A DNA stretch of 64,000 nt from DASUCS01 sp041166385. Lineage in GTDB: Bacteria > Actinomycetota > Acidimicrobiia > Acidimicrobiales > JACDCH01. The position numbers were made by a program, and so were the translations under genes. Where the stretch lies: positions 25,980 to 89,979 of the forward strand of contig JBEEFW010000087.1 of assembly GCA_041166385.1 (NCBI GenBank), written 5' to 3'. The notes under the pieces are model-generated. The model worked only from the letters and a program-made list of their open reading frames with translations. It was not told the origin of the DNA and did not search any database. The number at the start of each line of letters is the position of its first letter. Position 1 is the first letter of the stretch. Of the stretch, positions 45,473 to 54,356 are shown in pieces.

Positions 45473-46788
45473 CCGCGCAGGACGGTAGCGCCCCGTGTGC
45501 CGTCGAGACGCGCGCCGGCCGCAACGTGAAACGCGGCCTCATCGCGTGCTGGGCCCTGATCCTCGTGCTGTTGCTTCGACATCGTGAAGTGATCTCGAGC
45601 GACACGCTGTCGAACTACGTCCACGTCTGGTTCGTGGCCGACCAGTTCTGGCATGGCGGCGGCTTGCCATTCCACATGCCCGTGCTGGCACACGGGGGTG
45701 CGCTCGCGTTTCCTTACGGCTTCGTCCCGTGGATGTTCGCTGTGCTGCTGTGGCCCGTGATGGGTGAGTGGAGCGTCACGCTCGCGCTCGGCGTCGGTTT
45801 CGTGGGCATGGTGCTCGCCACGTTCTGGGCGGTCCCGGAGCTACGGCGCGGATGGTGGGCGGTGGCCGTCCTGGTCAACCCCGCCTTCGTCGAAGGCCTG
45901 CTTCTCGGCCAGTTGCCGTTCCTGTGGGCGGCGGCCATGTTGCTGCTGGCGATCGGCTGCTGGCGCCGCGATCGCCGCGGGTGGGCCATCGTGTTCGCGG
46001 CGCTCGCGCAGATCACCCACGCACCGATCGTGATCCCGATGGTGGGTCTGTTCGTGCTCGGCTGGTCGCGGTACGAGCCCGATCGTCGAGCACTCATCCG
46101 CTCGTGGGTGCTGTCGGTCATCCCGGCGCTTCCCGCGATCTACCTCGTGTTCGCGTCGCCCGTCACCTCGCAGACCGGAATGTTGTGGAGCATCTGGGTG
46201 GAGATCGAGACGCTGGCGCTGCGGTCGCTCGTCCTGATCGTGCCGTTCGGGCTGCTCCTGCTGCAACGCCGCGGGGCACGACCGAACGCTCCCGTGATCG
46301 CCGCGGCCGTGATGGTGGTCGGACAACTCATCACGATTCCGATCTCGGGCATGGCGGCTGGGTGGGGTGCCCTGAACCGTCTACCTGACACCGCGACGTC
46401 CGCGATCCCCCACGCCATTCCGGTCGAGCATGGCGCGACGTATCGCGTGCTCACGTTCGGCGACAGCAAGTACGGCATGTACGCGGTGGTTCGCGCCGGT
46501 GGACGTCTCGACTCGGAGTTCTTCCCTGAGAGCATCAACCGGCGCAGCTTCCGAGACGAAGCGGCCTATGCGAAGTTCCTGACCGACCGGAAGGTTCAGT
46601 ACGTGGTCGTCGACTACCGGTACCAACGGTTCAAGACGAACGAGCAAGCGCTGCTGGATGCGATGGCAGCCACCACCGGAAGCGCAGGGTGTGTGAACGG
46701 CTTGCGCGTGGAGCGCACGAGCCAATCAGTGACGTTGACGGCCTATCGCATCATTCGCGACTGCTCGGCGCCGGCGCCCACGAACTGA
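45466..46788 (+). CDS. Multi-spanning membrane protein with soluble C-terminal domain
   Basis: A protein of about 440 residues. The first 320 residues have nine or ten hydrophobic helices with a FHMPVLAHGGALAFPYG loop and ITHAPIVIPMVGLF; the last 120 (from TYRVLTFGDSKYGMYAVV) form an extracytoplasmic domain. The fold resembles GT-C or O-antigen-processing proteins, but I cannot assign a family. It lies in the glycan locus. Start is uncertain: ATG 45448 or 45466 overlap the divergent deacetylase gene, whereas GTG 45526 (VKRGLIACWAL) avoids the overlap. Its end overlaps the flavodoxin gene by 38 bases. Confidence 0.62.
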   Translation: MASAQDGSAPCAVETRAGRNVKRGLIACWALILVLLLRHREVISSDTLSNYVHVWFVADQFWHGGGLPFHMPVLAHGGALAFPYGFVPWMFAVLLWPVMGEWSVTLALGVGFVGMVLATFWAVPELRRGWWAVAVLVNPAFVEGLLLGQLPFLWAAAMLLLAIGCWRRDRRGWAIVFAALAQITHAPIVIPMVGLFVLGWSRYEPDRRALIRSWVLSVIPALPAIYLVFASPVTSQTGMLWSIWVEIETLALRSLVLIVPFGLLLLQRRGARPNAPVIAAAVMVVGQLITIPISGMAAGWGALNRLPDTATSAIPHAIPVEHGATYRVLTFGDSKYGMYAVVRAGGRLDSEFFPESINRRSFRDEAAYAKFLTDRKVQYVVVDYRYQRFKTNEQALLDAMAATTGSAGCVNGLRVERTSQSVTLTAYRIIRDCSAPAPTN

Positions 46789-47200
46789 CCGTGGCGCGCA
46801 CCTCGTCGACGAACTCGGCGATGCCGCGTTCGAGGCGGTCGCGCCGGAACTGACGCTGTCCCGCCAACTGCGCGCCCTTTGCCTGCAGGATTGCCGCAGT
46901 TTTGTCGAGCGCTTTGCCGGCGTTGATGGCGTACGTGCAGAAAACGGCGACCGGTTTGCGATCGAGCACCGGCAGGTTTCGCAGCCGTCCGGCGCGGCCG
47001 GGCCGCTGGCCGAAGGCAACCAAACCGTCGACCCACGTGCCGACAAACACGAGGTCGGCCACGGCCAGCTCGTGGAAATCGAAGTCGGTGACCGGGCGGA
47101 CCGCGACCTCGTCGCCTGCGGCTGCGGCCGCGCCCCCGATCAGCTCCGCGGCGCGCTGCGTGTTCCCTGTCATCGACTCGAAAAGAACGACCACTTTCAT
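46751..47200 (-). CDS. Flavodoxin-family protein
   Basis: A 149-residue FMN-binding flavodoxin-like protein. The phosphate loop VLFESMTGNTQRAAELI binds FMN (S/T-x-T-G-N-T), and VFVGTWVDGLVAFGQRP and VAVFCTYAINAGKALD match the isoalloxazine loops. It probably acts as an electron carrier or quinone/flavin reductase; partner unknown. The start ATG at 47200 (MKVVVLFES) precedes the first beta-strand directly. The 3' end overlaps the end of the converging membrane-protein gene by 38 bases. Confidence 0.85.
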   Translation of the reverse strand: MKVVVLFESMTGNTQRAAELIGGAAAAAGDEVAVRPVTDFDFHELAVADLVFVGTWVDGLVAFGQRPGRAGRLRNLPVLDRKPVAVFCTYAINAGKALDKTAAILQAKGAQLAGQRQFRRDRLERGIAEFVDEVRATVSSWAPAPSSRE

Positions 47201-47271
47201 TGCCCGCCGTTTTAGTTGCTGGACCACTACGTTCTCGCGATCGACCACACGGCCTTCAACCTCACCGGCTG

Positions 47272-48543
47272 GTGAAGCCCAACCGGTTCTGGATCGGCCT
47301 GGCGGTGACGGCGCTGGGCGCCCTGGCGATCCGGGTCATCTACATCTGGTTCTGGCGTCGCGGGCTCCCAGTCGGCGGCGACTCGCGCTACTACCACGAG
47401 GGCGCGAATCTGCTCGCGCGGGGCAAGGGATTCATCGAGCCGTTCCTGTACCTCGATGCCGGCAAGACCGTGCAGGCCGCGGATCATCCGCCCCTGTACA
47501 TCGTCTACCTCGGGGCCTTCTCGCTGGTCGGGCTGAAGGGAGCGACGGCCCACATGCTGGCGTCAGCCCTCGTGGGGGTGATCACCGTCGTGATCGTCGG
47601 GCTCGTGGCGCGCGATCTGGCCGGACCGCGGGCGGGCTTGATCGCCGCCGCGCTGGCGGCTCTGTACCCGAACCTCTGGGCCTATGACGGCGCACTCGAG
47701 TCCGAGACGATGGCGCAACTCGGTATCGCGTTGATCCTGCTCTCGGCCTACGCCTGGTGGCGAGTGCCCAGCCGTCGCGGCGCAGCACTCCTCGGCGGCG
47801 CCATCGCGTTCGGCGCGCTCGCGCGCGCTGAAGTCATCCTGTTGGTCGTCCTGCTCGTGGGGCCGCTCATCCTCTCGGGCGCGGGCCGGCAACGTCGCGA
47901 GCGCGTCCGCCAGCTGGTCACGGCAGGCGCGGCGACCGCCGTGCTCCTCGCACCGTGGTGCATCTACAACCTCACCCGCTTCGACCGACCCGTGTTCCTG
48001 TCGACCGGGCTGGAGGTCGTCGTCGACTCGGCGAGTTGCCACGGGACGTTCTACGGCCCCTTCACCGGCTACTGGTCGCGCACGTGCGTCGTTGACGCGC
48101 TCGCCAGGTCCGGGCTACCCGAGGACACCGATCGCTCTGTGTTGGCGGCGATGTATCGCGACGACGCCGTGCAGTTCATCCGCGGGAACATGAGCAGACT
48201 CCCCATCGTGGTGGTCGCGAGGGTTGGGCGAATGACGGGTACGTGGAATCTGCGGGAGCAGGCCGCGCTCGATCACTTCCCTGGCGGCCGCGAGACCGAG
48301 CTGGCGTGGGTGGCCTGGTGGTCGTTCTTCGTGCTGGCGGGGTTGTCCGTCCCCGGCACGATCGTGCTGCGCCGCCGAGGGACTCCGGTCCTTCCATTGC
48401 TCGCGATCCCGCTTCTCGTGCTGCTCACAACGATGATCGCGTCTGGACTGAGCCGGTATCGCGCGACCGCGGAGGTCGCGCTCGTCGTCTTGGCCGCCGT
48501 TGCCATCGACGCCGCCGTCGCTAGTCGTAGGACCGCGCAATGA
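47272..48543 (+). CDS. GT-C-fold membrane glycosyltransferase, ArnT/PMT-like
   Basis: A 423-residue membrane protein with about ten helices and a large first loop. The GT-C signature Asp is in LPVGGDSRYYHEGANLL (loop 1 D-x), followed by ADHPPLYIVYLGAF, a motif of the ArnT/PMT family (H-P-P), and GIAL and YNLTRFDRPVFLS loops. It would transfer sugars from polyprenyl-phosphate donors at the outer face of the membrane. Start GTG 47272, since earlier residues are not conserved-looking; a 71-base gap separates it from the divergent flavodoxin gene. Its TGA overlaps the next ATG (ATGA). Confidence 0.8.
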   Translation: MKPNRFWIGLAVTALGALAIRVIYIWFWRRGLPVGGDSRYYHEGANLLARGKGFIEPFLYLDAGKTVQAADHPPLYIVYLGAFSLVGLKGATAHMLASALVGVITVVIVGLVARDLAGPRAGLIAAALAALYPNLWAYDGALESETMAQLGIALILLSAYAWWRVPSRRGAALLGGAIAFGALARAEVILLVVLLVGPLILSGAGRQRRERVRQLVTAGAATAVLLAPWCIYNLTRFDRPVFLSTGLEVVVDSASCHGTFYGPFTGYWSRTCVVDALARSGLPEDTDRSVLAAMYRDDAVQFIRGNMSRLPIVVVARVGRMTGTWNLREQAALDHFPGGRETELAWVAWWSFFVLAGLSVPGTIVLRRRGTPVLPLLAIPLLVLLTTMIASGLSRYRATAEVALVVLAAVAIDAAVASRRTAQ

Positions 48544-49721
48544 TCGCGGTCGACCCGGCATCGACCCTGACCTCCCGCGAGCGGTTCCCGTGCTTCGATG
48601 GCCTGCGCGCCATCGCGGCCGGCGCGGTCGTGGTGCTGCACGTGTCGCTCATCTCCGGGTACACCCTTCGCCAGTCGGACTCCGTCGGCCCGTACTTCGC
48701 TCGGGGCGAGGCCGGGGTGTACCTGTTCTTCCTCATCTCGGGCTACCTGCTGTACCGGCCGTTCGTGGCCGCCCGCTTCGACCACGCGCCTGGGCCGGGC
48801 CTGCGCTCGTACGCCCGGCGGCGCGCGCTGCGCATCCTGCCCGCCTACTGGGTGGCGCTGACGATCCTCGTGGTGATCTTCGACACGCGCGAGCGTCACG
48901 ACATCTCGTCGTTCGCCGACGTCGTGACGTACTACGGCTTCCTGCAGATCTACTCCGACAGCACGGTTGTGGGCGGGCTACAGCAGGCGTGGAGCTTGTG
49001 CACGGAGATGACGTTCTACGTCTTCCTGCCCTTCTGGGCCTTCGCGATGCAGCGCACGCGGCGTCAGACCGAGAGTCCCGACCGGGGGCTCACGTTGGAG
49101 CTGATGGGCCTCGGCCTGCTCTTCGTTGTCGGCATCGTCGCTCGTTGGCTGGTGGTCCGCAGCTTTCCGCCGGGCAACGTGGCCGTCGACCACCGCCTCG
49201 ACTGGCTGCCGATGAACGCCGACCTGTTCGCTCTCGGGATGGGGCTGGCGGTGACGCGCGAGTGGGCGCTGAGGAGGCGGGAACCAGTCCGGCTCATCGA
49301 GACCATCGGCCGGCACCCTGGGGTCTGTTGGGCCATCGCCGGGGTCACCTACTGGGCCGTGTCGACCCAGGCCAACCTCACGCTCGGGGTGGGGGCCGAC
49401 ACGCCGGGTCAGTGGATGGCACGGCAGCTGCTCTACGCCGCCACGGCGTTCTGCCTGATCCTGCCGGCGGTGTTCGGGCCCCAAGATCAGGGGTTCGTAC
49501 GGCGCCTGCTGCAGTCGCGGGTCATGGTCGCCGGCGGACTGATCTCCTACGGCGTGTACCTCTGGCACGAGGGCGTGCTCGACGCCTGGATGAGGGCGCG
49601 CGACATCAGGCCCTTCGCTGGAGCGTTCCTGCCGATGCTGATCGTCGCCGTGGTCGGAACGGTCGCCATCGCGACGGTGTCCTACTTCCTGGTCGAGCGG
49701 CCGGCGCTCTCCCGCAAGTGA
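48540..49721 (+). CDS. Acyltransferase family 3 (OafA-like, membrane domain only)
   Basis: A 393-residue membrane acyltransferase. FDGLRAIAAGAVVVLHVSLI opens the family domain with the catalytic His region; GEAGVYLFFLISGYLLYRPF and RRALRILPAYW are its other signatures, and YLWHEGVLDAW closes it. Nine or ten helices are predicted and there is no SGNH domain, unlike the protein at 30197. It probably O-acetylates or acylates a surface glycan made by the neighbours. Its ATG overlaps the stop of the GT-C gene. Confidence 0.88.
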   Translation: MIAVDPASTLTSRERFPCFDGLRAIAAGAVVVLHVSLISGYTLRQSDSVGPYFARGEAGVYLFFLISGYLLYRPFVAARFDHAPGPGLRSYARRRALRILPAYWVALTILVVIFDTRERHDISSFADVVTYYGFLQIYSDSTVVGGLQQAWSLCTEMTFYVFLPFWAFAMQRTRRQTESPDRGLTLELMGLGLLFVVGIVARWLVVRSFPPGNVAVDHRLDWLPMNADLFALGMGLAVTREWALRRREPVRLIETIGRHPGVCWAIAGVTYWAVSTQANLTLGVGADTPGQWMARQLLYAATAFCLILPAVFGPQDQGFVRRLLQSRVMVAGGLISYGVYLWHEGVLDAWMRARDIRPFAGAFLPMLIVAVVGTVAIATVSYFLVERPALSRK

Positions 49722-49896
49722 CGAGCTAGTACCGCGTCAGGCGACCTTGGAATATTGAGCACCGCCGGCTGCCGGGCATTGCTCGCACGAGCGAGGAGGT
49801 TGCCCCACAACGCCGGCTCGCGTCGATGGTGAGCTGTGTGATACAGGGTGGTTCTTCCAGTGAGCGCTTTCACGCGCGACCCGGCATCATGCGCTA

Positions 49897-50118
49897 GTGG
49901 CAGACGGCGGTGAGAACGAGTTGAGCGGCCCGGTCGAGCGCAGGCTCACGCGTGCGCAAGTGATCGGATTCTTCGCCGTAGTCGTCCTGCTACCGGCGGC
50001 GTGGATCTCGACGGTCGCTCTCGGCCGGACACACGCCCTGACCCTTGTCCTTTGGACCGCGCTGTTAGTCGTCGCCCTGCTCGGGCAGTTCATGCGGGTC
50101 TTCACCGAACGCCGTTGA
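49897..50118 (+). CDS. Small two-helix membrane protein
   Basis: A 73-residue protein with two hydrophobic helices (VIGFFAVVVLLPAAWISTVAL and LTLVLWTALLVVALLGQFM), an acidic N-terminus and a basic C-terminus. The start is GTG 49897 in the frame VADGGENELSG. No family recognised. The 175 bases before it (49722-49896) hold no gene that I can support, only short GC-rich inverted repeats such as GCTCG-N3-CGAGC around 49780-49793. Confidence 0.5.
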   Translation: MADGGENELSGPVERRLTRAQVIGFFAVVVLLPAAWISTVALGRTHALTLVLWTALLVVALLGQFMRVFTERR

Positions 50119-50192
50119 TCCACACGCGCTCAGAAGTGCCGATCTCGCACGACTCTTGGCGTCGGCGTTCTGCTTTGCGAGGATCGTGACTT

Positions 50193-50651
50193 GTGGATGC
50201 GGCATTGCCCTTGAGTGAGATTCACGTAGCCACTGGCTCGCCTCCTAGCGACGTCGAATCCGCGAGTGCGGAGATTCGGGTGGTCTTTGCCTCGATGGCT
50301 GCCGAGAAGGTTCCAGACGACCTTGACTTCGTTCAAGAGGGCAAAGCCTTGGGTGCTTGCCTCCGCGAGAGTCGTCTCGGACTCGCTGGTCACGTGTATT
50401 CGTCGTTTCGCGTCCGCGAGATCTTCTTTCTCAACGAGGTGTCCGCAGTGGTGCGATGCAGCGTTGAACTCCCACAGTCGGGTGTCTCCAGCCGTTCGCC
50501 CTCCGGCCCGCGGCGGCGGACGGAACGAGCGGGCTTCGTCCTCGAAGGCAGAGCTGTACGCCAGGACGGTCAATGGCTGATGGAGCGCGGCACGTTCTGT
50601 GACTTGGTCGGCCGAGCGGGGGTTCAGTGCCCGCCGCTGCATGCGCGCTAA
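50193..50651 (+). CDS. Hypothetical protein with WxxxRxTFCxLxxxxGxxCP-like end
   Basis: A 152-residue soluble protein. The last 45 residues (GRAVRQDGQWLMERGTFCDL and GRAGVQCPP) resemble the C-terminal strand pattern of small actinobacterial lipoprotein-like or NTF2-like domains with two cysteines (TFC and QCPP), which may form a disulfide or bind metal. No signal peptide is seen in the chosen frame, which starts at GTG 50193 (VDAALPLSE). It has a markedly lower GC at third positions than the neighbours (for example TTTGCCTCGATG, TTCTTTCTCAACGAG). A missing or relocated N-terminal signal is possible. Confidence 0.5.
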   Translation: MDAALPLSEIHVATGSPPSDVESASAEIRVVFASMAAEKVPDDLDFVQEGKALGACLRESRLGLAGHVYSSFRVREIFFLNEVSAVVRCSVELPQSGVSSRSPSGPRRRTERAGFVLEGRAVRQDGQWLMERGTFCDLVGRAGVQCPPLHAR

Positions 50652-50784
50652 GTGCCGATCGCGCGTACTTCGCGCGCCAACACGACGAGCGACGAATCGT
50701 CCGGTAACGCTCGTCCCCGGGGTGCCACCAAACGCCGGCTCGGAGTCACGCCACCCAACGAGGCAAGCATTGCCTGCTACGGCA

Positions 50785-51003
50785 CTAGTTCGAGGCGACG
50801 ATCGAGTTCGCCGAGCGGGTCGCGCTCGCGTTGTTCGTCGAGCCGAGCAGCGTCACGGCCGCGACGCAGACCATCACGATGAACGACAGCAGGAACGCGT
50901 ACTCGACGAGCGCCGCACCCCGGTCGCTGGCCGTGCGCTCGCGCACCAACTCCCTGAGGCGATCTCGCAGCCAGATCGTGTTGATGTACGTGCTCGTGAG
51001 CAT
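50785..51003 (-). CDS. Flp-type pilin (TadA-system pilin)
   Basis: A 72-residue prepilin. The class-III cleavage motif is RGAALVEYAFLL: cleavage after Gly29 leaves Glu at +5 followed by Tyr, the Flp signature, then a hydrophobic helix (FIVMVCVAAVTLLG). The leader of 28 residues is positively charged (RDRLRELVRERTASDR). No tadZABC, rcpA or prepilin peptidase genes are in the window, so the pilin would rely on a machine elsewhere. Start ATG 51003; a longer frame to 51087 is possible but less likely. An AGGCAA-N3-TTGCCT hairpin lies just after the stop (50761-50775). Confidence 0.78.
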   Translation of the reverse strand: MLTSTYINTIWLRDRLRELVRERTASDRGAALVEYAFLLSFIVMVCVAAVTLLGSTNNASATRSANSIVASN

Positions 51004-51175
51004 GGTGCTGGGCTCCAACTCGGTTGCTGCGCTGGGTTGCGCCGCTGGTTGCTCTCCATGATCGGGGATGAGCACGGCCCAGCACATAGGCCCATCGAAC
51101 TCTTGCGTCGGCCGGAACGCGCGCAGATGGGCGCGCGCATGGCCCGATGTGACTAGACCCGAGTAGTCCTACGCG

Positions 51176-51967
51176 CTAGAAGCCGCCGAGCCAGTGGCCG
51201 CCGTTCACGTGCAGGGCCTGGCCGGTGATCGGCTTCGCCAGATCCGAGGCGAAGAAGATCACGGCTCCAGCGATCTCTGATGAATCGGGCAAGTATCGCA
51301 ACGCGGCGGTCCCGGCGATCGCGTCGAACTGCTCCTCGTACGTGAGGCCGTTTCGTTGCGCGAGGTACTCGAACCACATCTTCTGCTTGTCGCTCCAGAT
51401 GTAGCCGGGGTGGATCGCGTTGACTCGGATGCCGAACTGGCCGAGTTCGACCGCCAGCGTCTTCGTGGCGGCGCCCAGCGCCGCCTTGGAGGCCGCATAG
51501 GCACCGAACCGAGGCTCGATCTTCACGGCCGACATCGAGTTGACCATCACGATGCGACCCTCGCCCTGCTCCTTCATCGCCGGGACCACCGCCCGGGTCA
51601 GCTGGAGCGTGCCGAAGAAGTTCGTGTCCATCGTGCGCCGCCAGTCGTCCAGGTCGGCGCTGGTGAACGACCGATGATCACCGTCACTGAACGCGTTGTT
51701 CACGAGGACGTCGACCCGCCCGAATCGCTCCGCCGTGGCGGCCACGGCCGCCTCGCACGACGCGTTGTCGGTGATGTCGAGTTGGACTCCGAGCGCCTCG
51801 CCGCCGGCGGCCTGCACCTCTTCAACGACGGCGTCGACGTTGGCGATCGTGCGGGCGCCGGCCACGACCTTGGCACCGTGCTCGGCCATCTGCAGCGAGA
51901 TGTCACGGCCCATCCCGGGTCCGATCCCGGAAACGATGGCGACCTTGCCGTCGAGCAGCGCCGTCAC
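51176..51967 (-). CDS. Short-chain dehydrogenase/reductase (NNAF variant)
   Basis: A 263-residue SDR with VSGIGPGMGRDISL as nucleotide-binding motif, VLVNNAFSDGDH instead of the usual NNAG, the catalytic Ser in MVNSMSAVKIEP and YAASKAALGAATK. The C-terminal GQALHVNGGHWLGGF is typical of steroid/hydroxyacyl SDRs. The GTG at 51967 overlaps the TGA of the upstream SnoaL-like gene (GTGA). It is the last gene of the three-gene segment 53525-51176. Substrate probably a hydroxy-acyl or steroid-like compound by context (inference). Confidence 0.88.
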   Translation of the reverse strand: MTALLDGKVAIVSGIGPGMGRDISLQMAEHGAKVVAGARTIANVDAVVEEVQAAGGEALGVQLDITDNASCEAAVAATAERFGRVDVLVNNAFSDGDHRSFTSADLDDWRRTMDTNFFGTLQLTRAVVPAMKEQGEGRIVMVNSMSAVKIEPRFGAYAASKAALGAATKTLAVELGQFGIRVNAIHPGYIWSDKQKMWFEYLAQRNGLTYEEQFDAIAGTAALRYLPDSSEIAGAVIFFASDLAKPITGQALHVNGGHWLGGF

Positions 51968-52410
51968 TGGCGCACTTTGTCGACAATGCTGCTGTAGAGC
52001 TGCTCCTCGGTGCGCTCCTTGAACCGCCAGCCGTCCGGGGTTCGTACGTAGGTGTCGATGTACCAGAGTCCGATCACCATCATCTTCGGCTTGTTGTCAC
52101 CGCCGAACACCATCGGGTTGTGGCAGGTGCTCTTGCCGTACGCCGTGTTGCCGTCGTCGGAGAAGCGCAACAGCGTCTGCGTGGTGAGGTGTTGCGTGGC
52201 GTCGAACATCGTGAACGCGTCGGCCACGAACTCCTTCATCTCCTTGAGGCTGCCGCGAATCGCACCGGTCGCCCGGTAGTCGAGCACCGCATCATCGGTG
52301 AAGAGCTCGTCGAGTGCGTCGAAGTCGCCGCTGTCCAACGCGTAGCTGTAGCGCGCGATCAGTTCCTGGATCTCGAGCCGGTCGGAGATCTCCTGGACGG
52401 ACAGCGTCAC
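51964..52410 (-). CDS. SnoaL-like / NTF2-fold protein
   Basis: A 148-residue SnoaL-like protein of the ketosteroid-isomerase fold group. EIQELIARYSYALDSGDFDAL is the characteristic first helix, followed by LFTDDAVLDYRATG and TTQTLLRFSDDGNTA; WRFKERTEEQLYS closes it. The family includes dehydratases, isomerases and hydrolases, and the exact activity is open. GTG start at 52410 overlaps the stop of the upstream gene (GTGA), and its stop overlaps the SDR start, so the three genes are coupled. Confidence 0.85.
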   Translation of the reverse strand: MTLSVQEISDRLEIQELIARYSYALDSGDFDALDELFTDDAVLDYRATGAIRGSLKEMKEFVADAFTMFDATQHLTTQTLLRFSDDGNTAYGKSTCHNPMVFGGDNKPKMMVIGLWYIDTYVRTPDGWRFKERTEEQLYSSIVDKVRQ

Positions 52411-53525
52411 GGCGCCACCGAACCGAAGTCGTCGAACCCTGATGGCGTGTGCCGCCCGACGGAGCCGTGCTCGAACAAGCCCCAACCTTCGTGCCCATCG
52501 CACTCGGCGCGTGCGACGTGGTCGAGGATGCCGAACGGCGTGCGGCCCATGACGGCGGGATCGTCGAGGTCGTGCGTGACCCCTTGCACCCAGTCGCGCC
52601 CCATCCACTGCCCGTGATTCCAATCGGGATCGCCTCCGTACCCGGGGCCGGCGCTCAGGACGGCGTAGCCCTTCGACTCGATGTCGAGGTTGATGGGCTT
52701 GCCGTCGCGCTGGGTCAGACGGATCGCCGCTCGCTCTGGGATTCGCGTGCCCGAGCGGTACTTGATCTCGATGTCGGGCCATCCGAGGGACTCAGCCTGA
52801 CGGCCGCTCGATGACGGCCACACGCGTACGGCGTCGTTGAGCGTGCGATGACCGTCGGCGTCCTCCTGCATGATCAGCACGATGCCGAAGTCGTCGAACC
52901 GCAGCGGCACGTAGGTCCACCAGAGCGCCCAATCGGGATCGGGTTCGGCCGCACCCCGTCCCGGCGGCTCGGGCTCGCCGACCGGGCGGATGCCCCACGA
53001 CCGATCGCGGCTGCCGACCCACGTGTCGTCGTCGACGGACATCGTCTCGCCCGCGACGCGCAGCTCGCCCGACCACGTGCCGACCTGTGCGAAGCGACAG
53101 GCGTCGAGCAGGATGCGCCCGTCGCGGCGCAAGACGTGCGCGGGCTCCTGTACCGGAGGGAACGAGCCGTGCCAGGTGAGGTCGAAGCCCACACCGTGGT
53201 CGTCGCCGTCGCACACGATGCGGATCTCTTCGAGCGGCCGGACGACCTCGAGCCGGTACGGTCCGACGGCCTGCGTCATGCGGTCGTCGCCGAGCGCCGT
53301 CGACATGCGCACCGTGTGCTGCGTGGTACCGCGGAGCACGGTGGCGTACGCGTCGATCACCCCGAGGTTCGGGTACACGCCGAGACCGGTGATGAGGAAG
53401 GTCTCCCCCGTGCGATCGTGCGCGTTGAAGTAGCACCGGTCGTAGAAGTTGCGATCGCTCGAGGCTGGCTGTGCGATGGGCAACGGGACCTGATGGATGG
53501 GGTACTCGTCCATGGGGGTCGGCAT
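52407..53525 (-). CDS. AttH-like lipocalin-fold protein of unknown function
   Basis: A 372-residue soluble protein rich in beta-strands. DRCYFNAHDRTGETFLITGL, VRPLEEIRIVCDG, the central TWVGSRDRSWGIRPVGEP and WWTYVPLRFDDFGIVLIM match the pattern of AttH/CrtC-like hydratase-lipocalins and the DUF7064/DUF7065-type group often found beside acyl-CoA genes. Function unknown. ATG at 53525 or the ATG four codons later may start it. Divergent from the enoyl-CoA hydratase (24 bases apart). Confidence 0.7.
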   Translation of the reverse strand: MPTPMDEYPIHQVPLPIAQPASSDRNFYDRCYFNAHDRTGETFLITGLGVYPNLGVIDAYATVLRGTTQHTVRMSTALGDDRMTQAVGPYRLEVVRPLEEIRIVCDGDDHGVGFDLTWHGSFPPVQEPAHVLRRDGRILLDACRFAQVGTWSGELRVAGETMSVDDDTWVGSRDRSWGIRPVGEPEPPGRGAAEPDPDWALWWTYVPLRFDDFGIVLIMQEDADGHRTLNDAVRVWPSSSGRQAESLGWPDIEIKYRSGTRIPERAAIRLTQRDGKPINLDIESKGYAVLSAGPGYGGDPDWNHGQWMGRDWVQGVTHDLDDPAVMGRTPFGILDHVARAECDGHEGWGLFEHGSVGRHTPSGFDDFGSVAP

Positions 53526-53548
53526 CCCCGCGAATCTAGGATCCCGCC

Positions 53549-54352
53549 ATGTCCTTCGTCCTCATCGACCGACCGCGCCCTGGCATCGCTCTCGTCACCC
53601 TGAACCGACCCGAGCGCATGAACGCAATGGCGTTCGACGTGATGATCCCGTTCAAGGAGACGCTCGAGCAGATCAGCTACGACAACGAGGTCCGCGTCGT
53701 GGTGATAACGGGCGCAGGGCACGGCTTCTGTTCCGGCGCCGACCTCGAAGACCCGGGCACGTTGCCTCGAGTCGACGGACTCACGCTCACGTCGATCGCC
53801 CGGCGGGCGTTGGAGCTGCTCGACGACGTGATCCTCACACTGCGCCGCATGCACCAGCCGGTGATCGGCGCGATCAACGGGGCGGCCATCGGCGGCGGGC
53901 TGTGCTTGAGCCTCGCCACCGACATCCGCATCGCGTCGGACAGCGCGTACTTCCGCGCCGCCGGCATCAACAATGGGCTGACGGCCAGCGAGCTCGGCCT
54001 CAGCTACCTCCTGCCGCGGGCGATCGGATCGTCGCGGGCGTTCGACATCATGCTGTCCGGCCGCGATGTCGATGCCGCCGAAGCCGAGCGGATCGGGTTG
54101 GTGTCGCGCACGGTTCCGCAGGAGCAGTTGCTCGACACCTGCTACGAGCTGGCCGATCGCATCATGGGGTTCAGCCGCGTCGGCATCGAGGTCACGAAGC
54201 GCCTGCTGTGGTCGAGCCTCGACGCCGGAAGCCTCTCGTCGCACATGGACCACGAAGGCCACGCGCAGCTCTACGTCCGCCTCACCACCGAGAACTTCGA
54301 GGAAGCCATCCGCGCGAGGCGCGAGAAACGCACCCCCGAGTTCAAGGACTGA
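53549..54352 (+). CDS. Enoyl-CoA hydratase/isomerase (crotonase fold)
   Basis: A 267-residue crotonase that hydrates a trans-2-enoyl-CoA or isomerises it. Visible are the first oxyanion-hole strand GFCSGADLEDPG, the second INGAAIGGGLCLSLATD and the catalytic region FRAAGINNGLTASELGLSYL with Glu in the SEL position. The C-terminal helix domain ends in RRARREKRTPEFKD-like basic residues. It is the only plus-strand gene in the CoA cluster and its stop is four bases before the second palindrome. ATG 53549. Confidence 0.9.
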   Translation: MSFVLIDRPRPGIALVTLNRPERMNAMAFDVMIPFKETLEQISYDNEVRVVVITGAGHGFCSGADLEDPGTLPRVDGLTLTSIARRALELLDDVILTLRRMHQPVIGAINGAAIGGGLCLSLATDIRIASDSAYFRAAGINNGLTASELGLSYLLPRAIGSSRAFDIMLSGRDVDAAEAERIGLVSRTVPQEQLLDTCYELADRIMGFSRVGIEVTKRLLWSSLDAGSLSSHMDHEGHAQLYVRLTTENFEEAIRARREKRTPEFKD

Positions 54353-54356
54353 CCCG

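Noticed and set aside
50652..50784. A small gene between the hypothetical protein and the pilin
   Set aside because: Frames here lack a start with ribosome site and have no protein-like composition; I see only a short hairpin.
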